Shown in pieces: positions 1-14,057 of a DNA stretch of 64,000 bases. Each line of letters begins with the position of its first letter. The first letter of the stretch is position 1. The translations under genes were made by a program, and so were the position numbers. The stretch is from Lampris incognitus (taxonomy: Eukaryota > Chordata > Actinopteri > Lampriformes > Lampridae), in contig NC_079230.1 in the NCBI RefSeq assembly GCF_029633865.1, forward strand, positions 35,309,405 through 35,373,404. The letters run 5' to 3'. Below the pieces are notes generated by a model. It saw only the letters and a program-made list of their open reading frames with translations. It made no database searches and was not told the origin of the DNA.

Positions 1-2812
1 ATTCATCACACCAGTCTGCAGCATCCCCCTGTCATATCGATTAGCCTTGTGCCAGATTCATCACACCATTCTGCAGCATCCCCCTGTCATATCGATTAGC
101 CTTGTACCAGATTCCTCACACCAGTCTGCAATATCCCCTGTCATATCGACTAGCCTTGTAACAGATTCATCACACCAGTCTGCAGCATCCCCCTGTCATA
201 TCGATTAGCCTTGTACCAGATTCATCACACCAGTCTGCGGCATCCCCCTGTCATATCGATTAGCCTTGTACCAGATTCATCACAGCAGTCTGCAGCATCC
301 CTCTGTCATATCGATTAGCCTTGTAACAGATTCATCACACCAGTTTGCAGCATCCCCCTGTCATATCGATTAGTCTTGTTCCAATTTCATTACACCAGTC
401 TGCAGCATCCCCCTGTTATATCGATTAGCCTTGTACCAGATTCATCACAGCAGTCTGCAGCATCCCTCTGTCATATCGATTAGCCTTGTAACAGATTCAT
501 CACACCAGTCTGCAGCATCCCCATCATATCGATTAGCCTTGTACCACATTCATCACAGCAGTGTGCAGCATCCCCCTGTCATATCGATTAGCCTTGTACC
601 AGATTCATCACAGCAGTCTGCAACATCCCCATCATATCGATTAGCCTTGTACCAGATTCATCACACCAGTCTGGAGCATTCACATCATATCGATTAGCCT
701 TGTACCAGATTCATCACACCAGTCTGCAATATCCCCGTCATATCGATTAGCCTTGTACCAGATTCATCACACCAGTCTACAGCATCCCCCTGTCATATCG
801 ATTAGCCTTGTGCCAGATTCATCACACCAGTCTGCGGCATCCCCCTGTCATATCGATTAGCCTTGTACCAGATTCATCACACCAGTCTGCAGCATCCCCC
901 TGTCATATCGATTAGCCTTGTACCAGATTAATCACACCAGTCTGAAGCATCCCCCTGTCATATCGAGTAGCCTTGTACCAGATTCATCATACCAGTCTGC
1001 AGCATCTCCCTGTCATATCGATTAGCCTTGTGCCAGATTCATCACACCAGTCTGCAGCCTCCCCGTCATATCGATTAGCTTTGTACCAGATTCATCACAC
1101 CAGTCTGCAGCATCCCCCTGTCATATCGATTAGCCTTGTGCCAGATTCATCACACCATTCTGCAGCATCCCCCTGTCATATCGATTAGCCTTGTACCAGA
1201 TTCCTCACACCAGTCTGCAATATCCCCTGTCATATCGACTAGCCTTGTAACAGATTCATCACACCAGTCTGCAGCATCCCCCTGTCATATCGATTAGCCT
1301 TGTACCAGATTCATCACACCAGTCTGCGGCATCCCCCTGTCATATCGATTAGCCTTGTACCAGATTCATCACAGCAGTCTGCAGCATCCCTCTGTCATAT
1401 CGATTAGCCTTGTAACAGATTCATCACACCAGTTTGCAGCATCCCCCTGTCATATCGATTAGTCTTGTTCCAATTTCATTACACCAGTCTGCAGCATCCC
1501 CCTGTTATATCGATTAGCCTTGTACCAGATTCATCACAGCAGTCTGCAGCATCCCTCTGTCATATCGATTAGCCTTGTAACAGATTCATCACACCAGTCT
1601 GCAGCATCCCCATCATATCGATTAGCCTTGTACCACATTCATCACAGCAGTGTGCAGCATCCCCCTGTCATATCGATTAGCCTTGTACCAGATTCATCAC
1701 AGCAGTCTGCAACATCCCCATCATATCGATTAGCCTTGTACCAGATTCATCACACCAGTCTGGAGCATTCACATCATATCGATTAGCCTTGTACCAGATT
1801 CATCACACCAGTCTGCAATATCCCCGTCATATCGATTAGTCTTGTACCAGATTCATCACACCAGTCTGCAGCGTCCCCCTGTCATATTGATTACCCTTGT
1901 ACCAAATTCATCATACCAGTCTCCAGCATCCCCCTGTCATATCGATTAGCCTTGTACCAGATTCATCACACCAGTCTGCAGCCTCCCCGTCATATCGATT
2001 AGCCTTGTGCCAGATTCATCACACCAGTCTGCAATATCCCTTGTCATATCGACTAGCCTTGTAACAGATTCATCACACCAGTCTGCAGCATCCCCCTGTC
2101 ATATCGATTAGCCTTGTACCAGATTCATCACACCAGTCTGCGGCATCCCCCTGTCATATCGATTAGCCTTGTACCAGATTCATCACAGCAGTCTGCAGCA
2201 TCCCTCTGTCATATCGATTAGCCTTGTAACAGATTCATCACACCAGTTTGCAGCATCCCCCTGTCATATCGATTAGTCTTGTTCCAATTTCATTACACCA
2301 GTCTGCAGCATCCCCGTTATATCGATTAGCCTTGTACCAGATTCATCACAGCAGTCTGCAGCATCCCTCTGTCATATCGATTAGCCTTGTAACAGATTCA
2401 TCACACCAGTCTGCAGCATCCCCATCATATCGATTAGCCTTGTACCACATTCATCACAGCAGTGTGCAGCATCCCCCTGTCATATCGATTAGCCTTGTAC
2501 CAGATTCATCACAGCAGTCTGCAACATCCCCATCATATCGATTAGCCTTGTACCAGATTCATCACACCAGTCTGGAGCATTCACATCATATCGATTAGCC
2601 TTGTACCAGATTCATCACACCAGTCTGCAATATCCCCGTCATATCGATTAGTCTTGTACCAGATTCATCACACCAGTCTGCAGCGTCCCCCTGTCATATC
2701 GATTACCCTTGTACCAAATTCATCATACCAGTCTCCAGCATCCCCCTGTCATATCGATTAGCCTTGTACCAGATTCATCACACCAGTCTGCAGCCTCCCC
2801 GTCATATCGATT
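1..2812 (+). repeat. Higher-order repeat, 1089-bp and 812-bp offsets
   Basis: The series of variant monomers at about 1-750 recurs at about 1090-1840 (offset 1089). A shortened third copy at about 2022-2812 matches 1210-2000 at an offset of 812. The diagnostic monomers are one reading GGAGCATTCACATCATATCG (seen near 672, 1761 and 2573), one with CCACATTCATCACAGCAGTG, and one with TTCCAATTTCATTACACC. The third copy lacks about five monomers compared with the first spacing. This is what unequal exchange between misaligned units would leave. Confidence 0.85.
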
Positions 2813-5089
2813 AGCCTTGTACCAGATTCATCACACCAGTCTGAAGGATCCCCGTCGTATCGATTAGCCTTGTGCCAGATTCATCACACCAGTCTGCAGC
2901 ATGCCCCTGTCATATCGATTAGCCTTGTACCAGATTCCTCACACGAGTCTGCAATATCCCCGTCATATCGATTAGCCTTGTACCAGATTCATCACACCAG
3001 TCTGCAGCATCCCCCTGTCATATCGATTAGCCTTGTACCAGATTCATGACACCAGTCTGCAGCATCCCCTTGTCATATGGATTAGCCTTGTAACAGATCC
3101 ATCACAACAGTTTGTCGCAACCCCGTCATATCGATTAGCCTTGTACCAGATTCATCAGACCAGTCTGCAACATCCCCATCATATCGATTAGCCTTGTACA
3201 AGATTCATCACAGCAGTCTGCAGCCTCCCCGTCATATCGATTAGCCTTGTACCAGATTCATCACACCAGTCTGCAGCATCCCCCTGTCATATCGATTAGC
3301 CTTTTGCCAGATTCATCACACCAGTCTGCAGCATCCCCCTGTCCTATCGATTAGCCTTGTAACAGATTCATCACACCAGTCTACAGCATCCCCCTGTTAT
3401 ATGGATTAGCCTTGTACCAGATGCATCACAGCAGTCTGCAGCATCCCCCTGTCATATCGATTAGCCTTGTTCCAGATTCATCACACCAGTCTGCAGCATC
3501 CCCCTGTCATATCGATTAGCCTTGTACCAGATGCATCACACCAGTCTGCAGCATCCCCCTGTCATATCGATTAGCATTGTTCCAGATTCATCACATCAGT
3601 CTGCAGCATCCCCCTGTCATATCGATTAGCCTTGTACCAGATTCATCATACCAGTCTACAGCATCACTCTGTCAAATCGATTAGCCTTGTACCAGATTCA
3701 TCACACCAGTCTGCAGCCTCCCCGTCATATCGACTAGCCTTGTGCCAGATTCATCACACCAGTCTACAGCTTCCCCGTCACATCGATTAGCCTTGTGCCA
3801 GATTCATCACACCAGTCTGCAGCCTCCCCGTCATATCGACTAGCCTTGTGCCAGATTCATCACACCAGTCTACAGCATCCCCGTCATATCGATTAGCCTT
3901 CTACCAGATTCATCATACCAGTCTACAGCATCCCCGTCATATCGATTAGCCTTGTGCCAGATTCATCACTCCAGTCTGCAGCCTGCCCCTGTCATATCGA
4001 TTAGCCTTGTACCAGATTCATCACACCAGTCTGCAGCATCCCCCTGTCATATGGATTAGCCTTGTACCAGATTCATCACACCAGTCTGCAGCATCCCCCT
4101 CTCATATCGATTAGCCTAGTACCAGGTTCATCACACCAGTCTGCAGCCTCCCCCTGTCATATCGATTAGCCTTGTACCAGATTCATCATACCAGTCTGCA
4201 GCATCCCCCTCTCATATCGATTAGCCTTGTACCAGATTCATCACACCAGTCTGCAGCATCCCCCTGTCATATCGATTAGCCTTGTAACAGATTCATCACA
4301 CCAGTCTGCAGCATCCCCGTCATATCGATTAGCCTTGTACCAGATTCATCACACCAGTCTGCAGCCTCCCCCTGTCATATCGACTAGTCTTGTGCCAGAT
4401 TCATCATACCAGTCTACAGCATCCCCGTCACATCGATTAGCCTTGTGCCAGATTCATCACACCAGTCTGCAGCCTCCCCCTGTCATATCGACTAGCCTTG
4501 TGCCAGATTCATCACACCAGTCTACAGCATCCCCGTCATATCGATTAGCCTTCTACCAGATTCATCACACCAGTCTACAGCATCCCCGTCATATCGATTA
4601 GCCTTGTGCCAGATTCATCACTCCAGTCTGCAGCCTGCCCCTGTCATATCGATTAGCCTTGTACCAGATTCATCACACCAGTCTGCAGCATCCCCCTGTC
4701 ATATGGATTAGCCTTGTACCAGATTCATCACACCAGTCTGCAGCATCCCCCTCTCATATCGATTAGCCTAGTACCAGATTCATCACACCAGTCTGCAGCC
4801 TCCCCCTGTCTTATCGATTAGCCTTGTACCAGATTCATCATACCAGCCTGCAGCATCCCCCTGTCATATCGATTAGCCTTGTGCCAGATTCATCACACCA
4901 GTCTGCAGCCTCCCCCTGTCATATCGATTACCCTTGTACCAGATTCATCATACCACTCTACAGCCTCCCCCTGTCATATCGATTAGCCTTGTACCAGAAT
5001 CATCATACCAGTCTACAGCATCCCACTGTTATATCGATTAGCCTTGTACCAGATTCATCACAGCATTCTGTAGCATCCCCCTATCATAT

Positions 5090-5246
5090 TGTAGCCAATT
5101 CAGGGGACAACGCAACCACAGGAGATGCTGCGTCCGGGAAGAAAACCCGTTTCGCCCGCATCGCAGGAGGCATCGCTAACCGTTCGACTAAAGGGTCAGA
5201 CCCGCGACCCAGCGGCCAGCGTGTCTTCTTATCCACGCACGTTACA
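5090..5246. mobile_element. 157-bp LTR-like insertion, copy 1
   Basis: A normal monomer reads CATATCGATT at this point. Here it reads CATAT, then 157 bp of unrelated sequence, then ATATCGATT, so a single ATAT has become a 4-bp flanking duplication. The insertion starts TGTAGCCAATTC and ends GCACGTTACA. TG...CA ends, near-inverted 6-bp termini (TGTAGC and GTTACA) and a 4-bp target duplication suit a very short solo LTR of Ty3/Gypsy type. A small MITE is the main alternative. There is no coding capacity of its own; the 198-codon frame through it is satellite read-through. Orientation is not assigned. Confidence 0.7.
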
Positions 5247-6558
5247 ATATCGATTAGCCTTGTACCAGATTCATCACACCAGTCTGCAGCATCCCCGTCA
5301 TATCGATTAGCCTTGTACCAGATTCATCACACCAGTCTGCAGCCTCCCCCTGTCATATCGATTAGCCTTGTACAAGAATCATCACACCAGTCTGCAGCAT
5401 CCACCTGTCATATCGATTAGCCTCGTCCAAGATTCATCACAGCTGTCTGCAGCAACCCCGTCATATCGATTAACCTTGTACCAGATTCATCACAGCAGTC
5501 TGCAGCATCCCCCTGTCATATCGATTAGCCTTGTACCAGATTCATCACACCAGTCTGCAGCATCCCCCTCTCATATCGATTAGCCTAGTACCAGGTTCAT
5601 CACACCAGTCTGCAGCCTCCCCCTGTCATATCGATTAGCCTTGTACCAGATTCATCATACCAGTCTGCAGCATCCCCCTGTCATATCGATTAGCCTTGTA
5701 CCAGATTCATCACACCAGTCTGCAGCATCCCCCTGTCATATCGATTAGCCTTGTAACAGATTCATCACACCAGTCTGCAGCATCCCCGTCATATCGATTA
5801 GCCTTGTACCAGATTCATCACACCAGTCTGCAGCCTCCCCCTGTCATATCGACTAGTCTTGTGCCAGATTCATCATACCAGTCTACAGCATCCCCGTCAC
5901 ATCGATTAGCCTTGTGCCAGATTCATCACACCAGTCTGCAGCCTCCCCCTGTCATATCGACTAGCCTTGTGCCAGATTCATCACACCAGTCTACAGCATC
6001 CCCGTCATATCGATTAGCCTTCTACCAGATTCATCACACCAGTCTACAGCATCCCCGTCATATCGATTAGCCTTGTGCCAGATTCATCACTCCAGTCTGC
6101 AGCCTGCCCCTGTCATATCGATTAGCCTTGTACCAGATTCATCACACCAGTCTGCAGCATCCCCCTGTCATATGGATTAGCCTTGTACCAGATTCATCAC
6201 ACCAGTCTGCAGCATCCCCCTCTCATATCGATTAGCCTAGTACCAGATTCATCACACCAGTCTGCAGCCTCCCCCTGTCTCATCGATTAGCCTTGTACCA
6301 GATTCATCATACCAGCCTGCAGCATCCCCCTGTCATATCGATTAGCCTTGTGCCAGATTCATCACACCAGTCTGCAGCCTCCCCCTGTCATATCGATTAC
6401 CCTTGTACCAGATTCATCATACCACTCTACAGCCTCCCCCTGTCATATCGATTAGCCTTGTACCAGAATCATCATACCAGTCTACAGCATCCCACTGTTA
6501 TATCGATTAGCCTTGTACCAGATTCATCACAGCATTCTGTAGCATCCCCCTATCATAT

Positions 6559-6715
6559 TGTAGCCAATTCAGGGGACAACGCAACCACAGGAGATGCTGC
6601 GTCCGGGAAGAAAACCCGTTTCGCCCGCATCGCAGGAGGCATCGCTAACCGTTCGACTAAAGGGTCAGACCCGCGACCCAGCGGCCAGCGTGTCTTCTTA
6701 TCCACGCACGTTACA
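6559..6715. mobile_element. 157-bp LTR-like insertion, copy 2
   Basis: Same sequence, ends and ATAT flanks as the copy at 5090, exactly 1469 bp downstream. It arose with the surrounding segment by tandem duplication and is not an independent insertion. It shares the copy-1 diagnostic bases: CAGGGG near the left end, CGCATCGCAGG and GTTCGACTAAAGG. Confidence 0.7.
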
Positions 6716-9649
6716 ATATCGATTAGCCTTGTACCAGATTCATCACACCAGTCTGCAGCATCCCCGTCATATCGATTAGCCTTGTACCAGATTCATCACA
6801 CCAGTCTGCAGCCTCCCCCTGTCATATCGATTAGCCTTGTACAAGAATCATCACACCAGTCTGCAGCATCCACCTGTCATATCGATTAGCCTCGTCCAAG
6901 ATTCATCACAGCTGTCTGCAGCAACCCCGTCATATCGATTAACCTTGTACCAGATTCATCACAGCAGTCTGCAGCATCCCCGTCATATCGATTAGCCTTG
7001 TACAAGATTCATCACACCAGTCTGCAGCCTCCCCCTGTCATATTGATTAGCCGTGTGCCAGATCCATCACACCAGTTTGCAGCATTCCCCTGTCATATCG
7101 ATTAGCCTTGTACCAGATTCATCACACCAGTCTACAGCCTCCCCCTGTCATATCGATTAGCCTTGTACCAGATTCATCACACCAGTCTGAAGCATCCCCC
7201 TGTCATATCGATTAGCCTTGTACCAGATTCATCACAGCAGTCTGCAGCATCCCTCTGTCATATCGAATAGCCTTGTAACAGATTCATCACACCAGTCTGC
7301 AGCATCCCCCTGTCATATCGATTAGTCTTGTACCAATTTCATTACACCAGTCTGCAGCATCCCCCTGTTATATCGATTAGCCTTGTACCAGATTGATCAC
7401 ACCAGTCTGCAGCATCCCTCTGTCATATCGATTAGCCTTATAACAGATTCATCACACCAGTCTGCAGCATCCCCATCATATCGATTAGCCTTGTACCACA
7501 TTCATCACAGCAGTGTGCAGCATCCCCCAGTCATATCGATTAGCCTTGTACCAGATTCATCACAGCAGTCTGCAACATCCCCATCATATCGATTAGCCTT
7601 GTACCAGATTCATCACACCAGTCTGGAGCATTCACATCATATCGATTAGTCTTGTACCAGATTCATCACACCAGTCTCCAGCATCCCCCTGTCATATCGA
7701 TTAGCCTTGTACCAGATTCATCACACCAGTCTGGAGCATTCACATCATATCGATTAGTCTTGTACCAGATTCATCACACCAGTCTGCTGCATCCCCCTGT
7801 CATATCGATTAGCCTTGTACCAGATTAATCATACCAGTCTCCAGCATCCCCCTGTCATATCGATTAGCCTTGTACAAGAGTCATCACACCAGTCTGCAGC
7901 CTCCCCGTCATATCGATTAGCCTTGTACCAGATTCATCACACCAGTCTGAAGGATCCCCGTCGTATCGATTAGCCTTGTGCCAGATTCATCACACTACTC
8001 TGCAGCATGCCCTTGTCATATCGATTAGCCTTGTACCAGATTCCTCACACGAGTCTGCAATATCCCCGTCATATCGATTAGCCTTGTACCAGATTCATCA
8101 CACCAGTCTGCAGCATCCCCCTGTCATATCGATTAGCCTTGTACCAGATTCATCACACCAGTCTGCATCATCCCCCTGTCATATGGATTAGCCTTGTACC
8201 ACATTCATCATTCCAGTCTACAGCATCCCCGTTATATCGATTAGCTTTGTACCAGATTCATCACACCAGACTACAGCATACCCCTGTCATATCGATTAGC
8301 CTTGTACCAGATTCATTACACCAGTCTGCAGCATCCCCCTGTTATATCGATTAGCCTTGTACCAGATTCATCACAAAAGTCTGCAGCATCCCCCTGTCAT
8401 ATCGATTAGCCTTGTAACAGATTCATCACACCAGTCTGCAGCCTCCCCGTCATATTGATTAGCCTTGTACCAGATCCATTACAACAGTTTGCCGCAACCC
8501 CGTTATATCGATTAGCCTTGTACCAGATCCATCACAACAGTTTGCCGCAACCCCGTCATATCGATTAGCCTTGTACCAGATTCATCATACCAGTCTACAG
8601 CATCACTCTGTCATATCGATTAGCCTTGTACCAGATTCATCACACCAGTCTGCAGCCTCCCCCTGTCATATCGACTAGCCTTGTGCCAGATTCATCATAC
8701 CAGTCTACAGCACCCCCGTCACATCGATTAGCCTTGTGCCAGATTCATCACACCAGTCTGCAGCCTCCCCCTGTCATATCGACAAGCCTTTTGCCAGATT
8801 CATCAAACCAGTCTGCAGCATCCCCCTCTCATATCGATTAGCCTAGTGCCAGATTCATCACACCAGTCTGCAGCCTCCCCCTGTCATATCTATTAGCCTT
8901 GTACCAGATTCATCATACCAGTCTGCAGCATCCCCCTGTCATATCGATTAGCCTTGTGCCAGATTCATCACACCAGTCTGCAGCCTCCCCGTCATATCGA
9001 TTACCCTTGTACCAGATTCATCATACCAGTCTACAGCCTCCCCCTGTCATATCGATTAGCCTTGTACCAGAATCATCATACCAGTCTACAGCATCCCCGT
9101 CATATCGATTAGCCTTGTGCCAGATTCATCACACCAGTCAACAGCATCCCGTCATATTGATTAGCCTTGTATCAGATTCATCACAGCAGTCTGCAGCCTC
9201 CCCCTGTGATATTGATTAGCCTTTTGCCAGATTCATCATACCAGTCTGCAGCATCCCCCTGTCATATCGATTAGCCTTGTACAAGATTCATCATACCAGT
9301 CTGCAGCATACCCCTGTCATATCGATTAGCCTTGTACCAGATTCATCACACCAGTCTGCAATATCCCCGTCATATCGATTAGCCTTGTACCACATTCATC
9401 ACACCAGTCTGCAGCATCCCCCTGTCATCTCGATTAGCCTTGTACCAGATTCATCATACCAGTCTGCAGCATCCCACTGTTATATCGATTAGCCTTGTAC
9501 CAGATTCATCACACCAGTCTGCAGCATCCCCCTGTCATATCGATAGCCTTGTACAAGATTCATCATACCAGTCTGCAGCATCCCACTGTTATATCGATTA
9601 GCCTTGTACCAGATTCATCACAGCATTCTGTAGCATCCCCCTATCATAT

Positions 9650-9806
9650 TGTAGCCAATTCGGGGGACAACGCAACCACAGGAGATGCTGCGTCCGGGAA
9701 GAAAACCCGTTTCGCCCGCACCGCAGGAGGCATCGCTAACCGTTCAACAAAAGGGTCAGACCCGCGAGCCAGCGGCCAGCGTGTCTTCTTATCCACGCAT
9801 GTTACA
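9650..9806. mobile_element. 157-bp LTR-like insertion, copy 3
   Basis: Same element at the same monomer position with ATAT flanks. It belongs to a second sequence group with 12487 and 13901: CGGGGG near the left end, CGCACCGCAGG, GTTCAACAAAAGG and GCGAGCCAGC. It has a private change, CACGCATGTT, near its right end. Confidence 0.7.
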
Positions 9807-12486
9807 ATATCGATTAGCCTTGTACCAGATTCAACACACCAGTCTGTAGCATCCCCGTCATATCGATTAGCCTTGTACCAGATTCATCACACCAGTCTGC
9901 AGCCTCCCCCTGTCACATCGATTAGCCTTGTACCAGATTCATCACACCAGTCTGCAGCATCCACCTGTCATATCGATTAGCCTTGTCCAAGATTCATCAC
10001 AGCTGTCTGCAGCAACCCCCTGTCATATCGATTAACCTTGTACCAGATTCATCACAGCAGTCTGCAGCATCCCCCTCTCATATCGATTAGCCTAGTGCCA
10101 GATTCATCACACCAGTCTGCAGCCTCCCCCTGTCATATCGATTAGCCTTGTACCAGATTCATCATACCAGTCTGCAGCATCCCCCTGTCATATCGATTAG
10201 CCTTGTACCAGATGCATCACACCAGTCTGCAGCATCCCCCTGTCATATCGATTAGCCTTGTTCCAGATTCATCACACCAGTCTGCAGCATCCCCCTGTCA
10301 TATCGATTAGCCTTGTACCAGATTCATCATACCAGTCTACAGCATCACTCTGTCATATCGATTAGCCTTGTACCAGATTCATCACACCAGTCTGCAGCCT
10401 CCCCCTGTCATATCGACTAGCCTTGTGCCAGATTCATCATACCAGTCTACAGCATCCCCGTCACATCGATAAGCCTTGTGCCAGATTCATCACACCAGTC
10501 AACAGCATCCCGTCATATTGATTAGCCTTGTATCAGATTCATCACAGCAGTCTGCAGCCTCCCCCTGTGATATTGATTAGCCTTTTGCCAGATTCATCAT
10601 ACCAGTCTGCAGCATCCCCGTCATATCGATTAGCCTTGTACAAGATTCATCATACCAGTCTGCAGCATACCCCTGTCATATCGATTAGCCTTGTACCAGA
10701 TTCATCACACCAGTCTGCAATATCCCCGTCATATCGATTAGCCTTGTACCAGATTCATCACACCAGTCTGCAGCATCCCCGTCATATCGATTAGCCTTGT
10801 ACCAGATTCATCACACCAGTCTGCAGCCTCCCCCTGTCACATCGATTAGCCTTGTACCAGATTCATCACACCAGTCTGCAGCATCCACCTGTCATATCGA
10901 TTAGCCTTGTCCAAGATTCATCACAGCTGTCTGCAGCAACCCCGTCATATCGATTAACCTTGTACCAGATTCATCACAGCAGTCTGCAGCATCCCCATCT
11001 CATATAGATTAGCCTAGCGCCAGATTCATCACACCAGTCTGCAGCCTCCCCCTGTCATATCGATTAGCCTTGTGCCAGATTCATCACACCAGTCTGCAGC
11101 CTCCCCCTGTCATATCGATTACCCTTGTACCAGATTCATCATACCAGTCTACAGCCTCCCCCTGTCATATCGATTAGCCTTGTTCCAGCTTCATCACACC
11201 AGTCTGCAGCATCCCCCTGTCATATCGATTAGCCTTGTACCAGATGCATCACACCAGTCTGCAGCATCCCCCTGTCATATCGATTAGCCTTGTTCCAGCT
11301 TCATCACACCAGTCTGCAGCATCCCCCTGTCATATCGATTAACCTTGTACCAGATTCATCACACCAGTCTGCAGCATCCCCCTCTCATATAGATTAGCCT
11401 AGCGCCAGATTCATCACACCAGTCTGCAGCCTCCCCCTGTCATATCGATTAGCCTTGTGCCAGATTCATCACACCAGTCTGCAGCCTCCCCCTGTCATAT
11501 CGATTACCCTTGTACCAGATTCATCATACCAGTCTACAGCCTCCCCCTGTCATATCGATTAGCCTTGTTCCAGCTACATCACACCAGTCTGCAGCATCCC
11601 CCTGTCATATCGATTAGCCTTGTTCCAGATTCATCAAACCAGTCTTCAGCATCCCCCTGACATATCGATTAGCCTTGTACCAGATTCATCATACCAGTCT
11701 ACAGCATCACTCTGTCATATCGATTAGCCTTGTACCAGATTCATCACACCAGTCTGCAGCCTCCCCCTGTCATATCGACTAGCCTTGTGCCAGATTCATC
11801 ATACCAGTCTACAGCATCCCCGTCACATCGATTAGCCTTGTGCCAGATTCATCACACCAGTCTGCAGCCTCCCCCTGTCATATCGACAAGCCTTTTGCCA
11901 GATTCATCACACCAGTCTGCAGCATCCCCCTCTCATATCGATTAGCCTAGTGCCAGATTAATCACACCAGTCTGCAGCCTCCCCCTGTCATATCGATTAG
12001 CCTTGTACCAGATTCATCATACCAGTCTGCAGCATCCCCCTGTCATATCGATTAGCCTTGTGCCAGATTCATCACACCAGTCTGCAGCCTCCCCCTGTCA
12101 TATCGATTACCCTTGTACCAGAATCATCATACCAGTCTACAACATCCCCGTCATATTGATTAGCCTTGTATCAGATTCATCACAGCAGTCTGCAGCCTCC
12201 CCCTGTGATATTGATTAGCCTTTTGCCAGATTCATCATACCAGTCTGCAGCCTCCCCCTGTCATATCGATTACCCTTGTACCAGAATCATCATACCAGTC
12301 TGCAGCATCCCACTGTTATATCGATTAGCCTTGTACCAGATTCATCACACCAGTCTGCAGGATCCCCCTGTCATATCGATTAGCCTTGTACAAGATTCAT
12401 CATACCAGTCTGCAGCATCCCACTGTTATATCGATTAGCCTTGTACCAGATTCATCACAGCATTCTGTAGCATCCCCCTATCATAT

Positions 12487-12643
12487 TGTAGCCAATTCGG
12501 GGGACAACGCAACCACAGGAGATGCTGCGTCCGGGAAGAAAACTCGTTTCGCCCGCACCGCAGGAGGCATCGCTAACCGTTCAACAAAAGGGTCAGACCC
12601 GCGAGCCAGCGGCCAGCGTGTCTTCTTATCCACGCACGTTACA
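12487..12643. mobile_element. 157-bp LTR-like insertion, copy 4
   Basis: Same element and flanking ATAT repeats, second sequence group. It has a private change AAACTCGTTT where the others read AAACCCGTTT. The monomers before it match those before copies 3 and 5, which supports spread by array duplication. Confidence 0.7.
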
Positions 12644-13900
12644 ATATCGATTAGCCTTGTACCAGATTCCTCACACCAGTCTGCAGCATCCCCGTCATAT
12701 CGATTAGCCTTGTACCAGATTCATCATACCAGTCTACTGCCTCCCCCTGTCATATCGATTAGCCTTGTTCCAGCTTCATCACACCAGTCTGCAGCATCCC
12801 CCTGTCATATCGATTAGCCTTGTACCAGATGCATCACACCAGTCTGCAGCATCCCCCTGTCATATCGATTAGCCTTGTTCCAGATTCATCACACCAGTCT
12901 TCAGCATCCCCCTGACATATCGATTAGCCTTGTACCAGATTCATCATACCAGTCTACAGCATCACTCTGTCATATCGATTAGCCTTGTACCAGATTCATC
13001 ACACCAGTCTGCAGCCTCCCCCTGTCATATCGACTAGCCTTGTGCCAGATTCATCATACCAGTCTACAGCATCCCCGTCACATCGATTAGCCTTGTGCCA
13101 GATTCATCACACCAGTCTGCAGCCTCCCCCTGTCATATCGACAAGCCTTTTGCCAGATTCATCACACCAGTCTGCAGCATCCCCCTCTCATATCGATTAG
13201 CCTAGTGCCAGATTAATCACACCAGTCTGCAGCCTCCCCCTGTCATATCGATTAGCCTTGTACCAGATTCATCATACCAGTCTGCAGCATCCCCCTGTCA
13301 TATCGATTAGCCTTGTACCAGAATCATCATACCAGTCTACAGCATCCCCGTCATATCGATTAGCCTTGTGCCAGATTCATCACACCAGTCAACAGCATCC
13401 CGTCATATTGATTAGCCTTGTATCAGATTCATCACAGCAGTCTGCAGCCTCCCCCTGTGATATTGATTAGCCTTTTGCCAGATTCATCATACCAGTCTGC
13501 AGCATCCCCCTGTCATATCGATTAGCCTTGTACAAGATTCATCATACCAGTCTGCAGCATACCCCTGTCATATCGATTAGCCTTGTACCAGATTCATCAC
13601 ACCAGTCTGCAATATCCCCGTCATATCGATTAGCCTTGTACCACATTCATCACACCAGTCTGCAGCATCCCCCTGTCATCTCGATTAGCCTTGTACCAGA
13701 TTCATCATACCAGTCTGCAGCATCCCACTGTTATATCGATTAGCCTTGTACCAGATTCATCACACCAGTCTGCAGCATCCCCCTGTCATATCGATAGCCT
13801 TGTACAAGATTCATCATACCAGTCTGCAGCATCCCACTGTTATATCGATTAGCCTTGTACCAGATTCATCACAGCATTCTGTAGCATCCCCCTATCATAT

Positions 13901-14057
13901 TGTAGCCAATTCGGGGGACAACGCAACCACAGGAGATGCTGCGTCCGGGAAGAAAACCCGTTTCGCCCGCACCGCAGGAGGCATCGCTAACCGTTCAACA
14001 AAAGGGTCAGACCCGCGAGCCAGCGGCCAGCGTGTCTTCTTATCCACGCACGTTACA
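13901..14057. mobile_element. 157-bp LTR-like insertion, copy 5
   Basis: Exactly 4251 bp after copy 3 and part of the 4251-bp-offset duplication. Second sequence group; it keeps CACGCACGTT at the right end. Confidence 0.7.

Larger units (their letters stand above)
4081..6985 (+). repeat. 1469-bp tandem segmental duplication
   Basis: Segment 4081-5549 is repeated directly as 5550-6985 at a constant offset of 1469 bp, with only scattered base changes (for example CTC versus GTC near 4211/5680 and CTTATC versus CTCATC near 4810/6279). Each copy carries one 157-bp non-satellite insertion at the same internal place. The near identity over about 27 monomers points to a recent duplication. The second copy ends near 6985, where the variant series diverge. 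Confidence 0.9.

Noticed and set aside
4824..5420. 198-codon frame with a non-repeat middle part (also at 6293, and shorter forms at 9495, 12386 and 13746)
   Set aside because: The middle is the 157-bp LTR-like insertion read through by chance, and the ends are satellite sequence.
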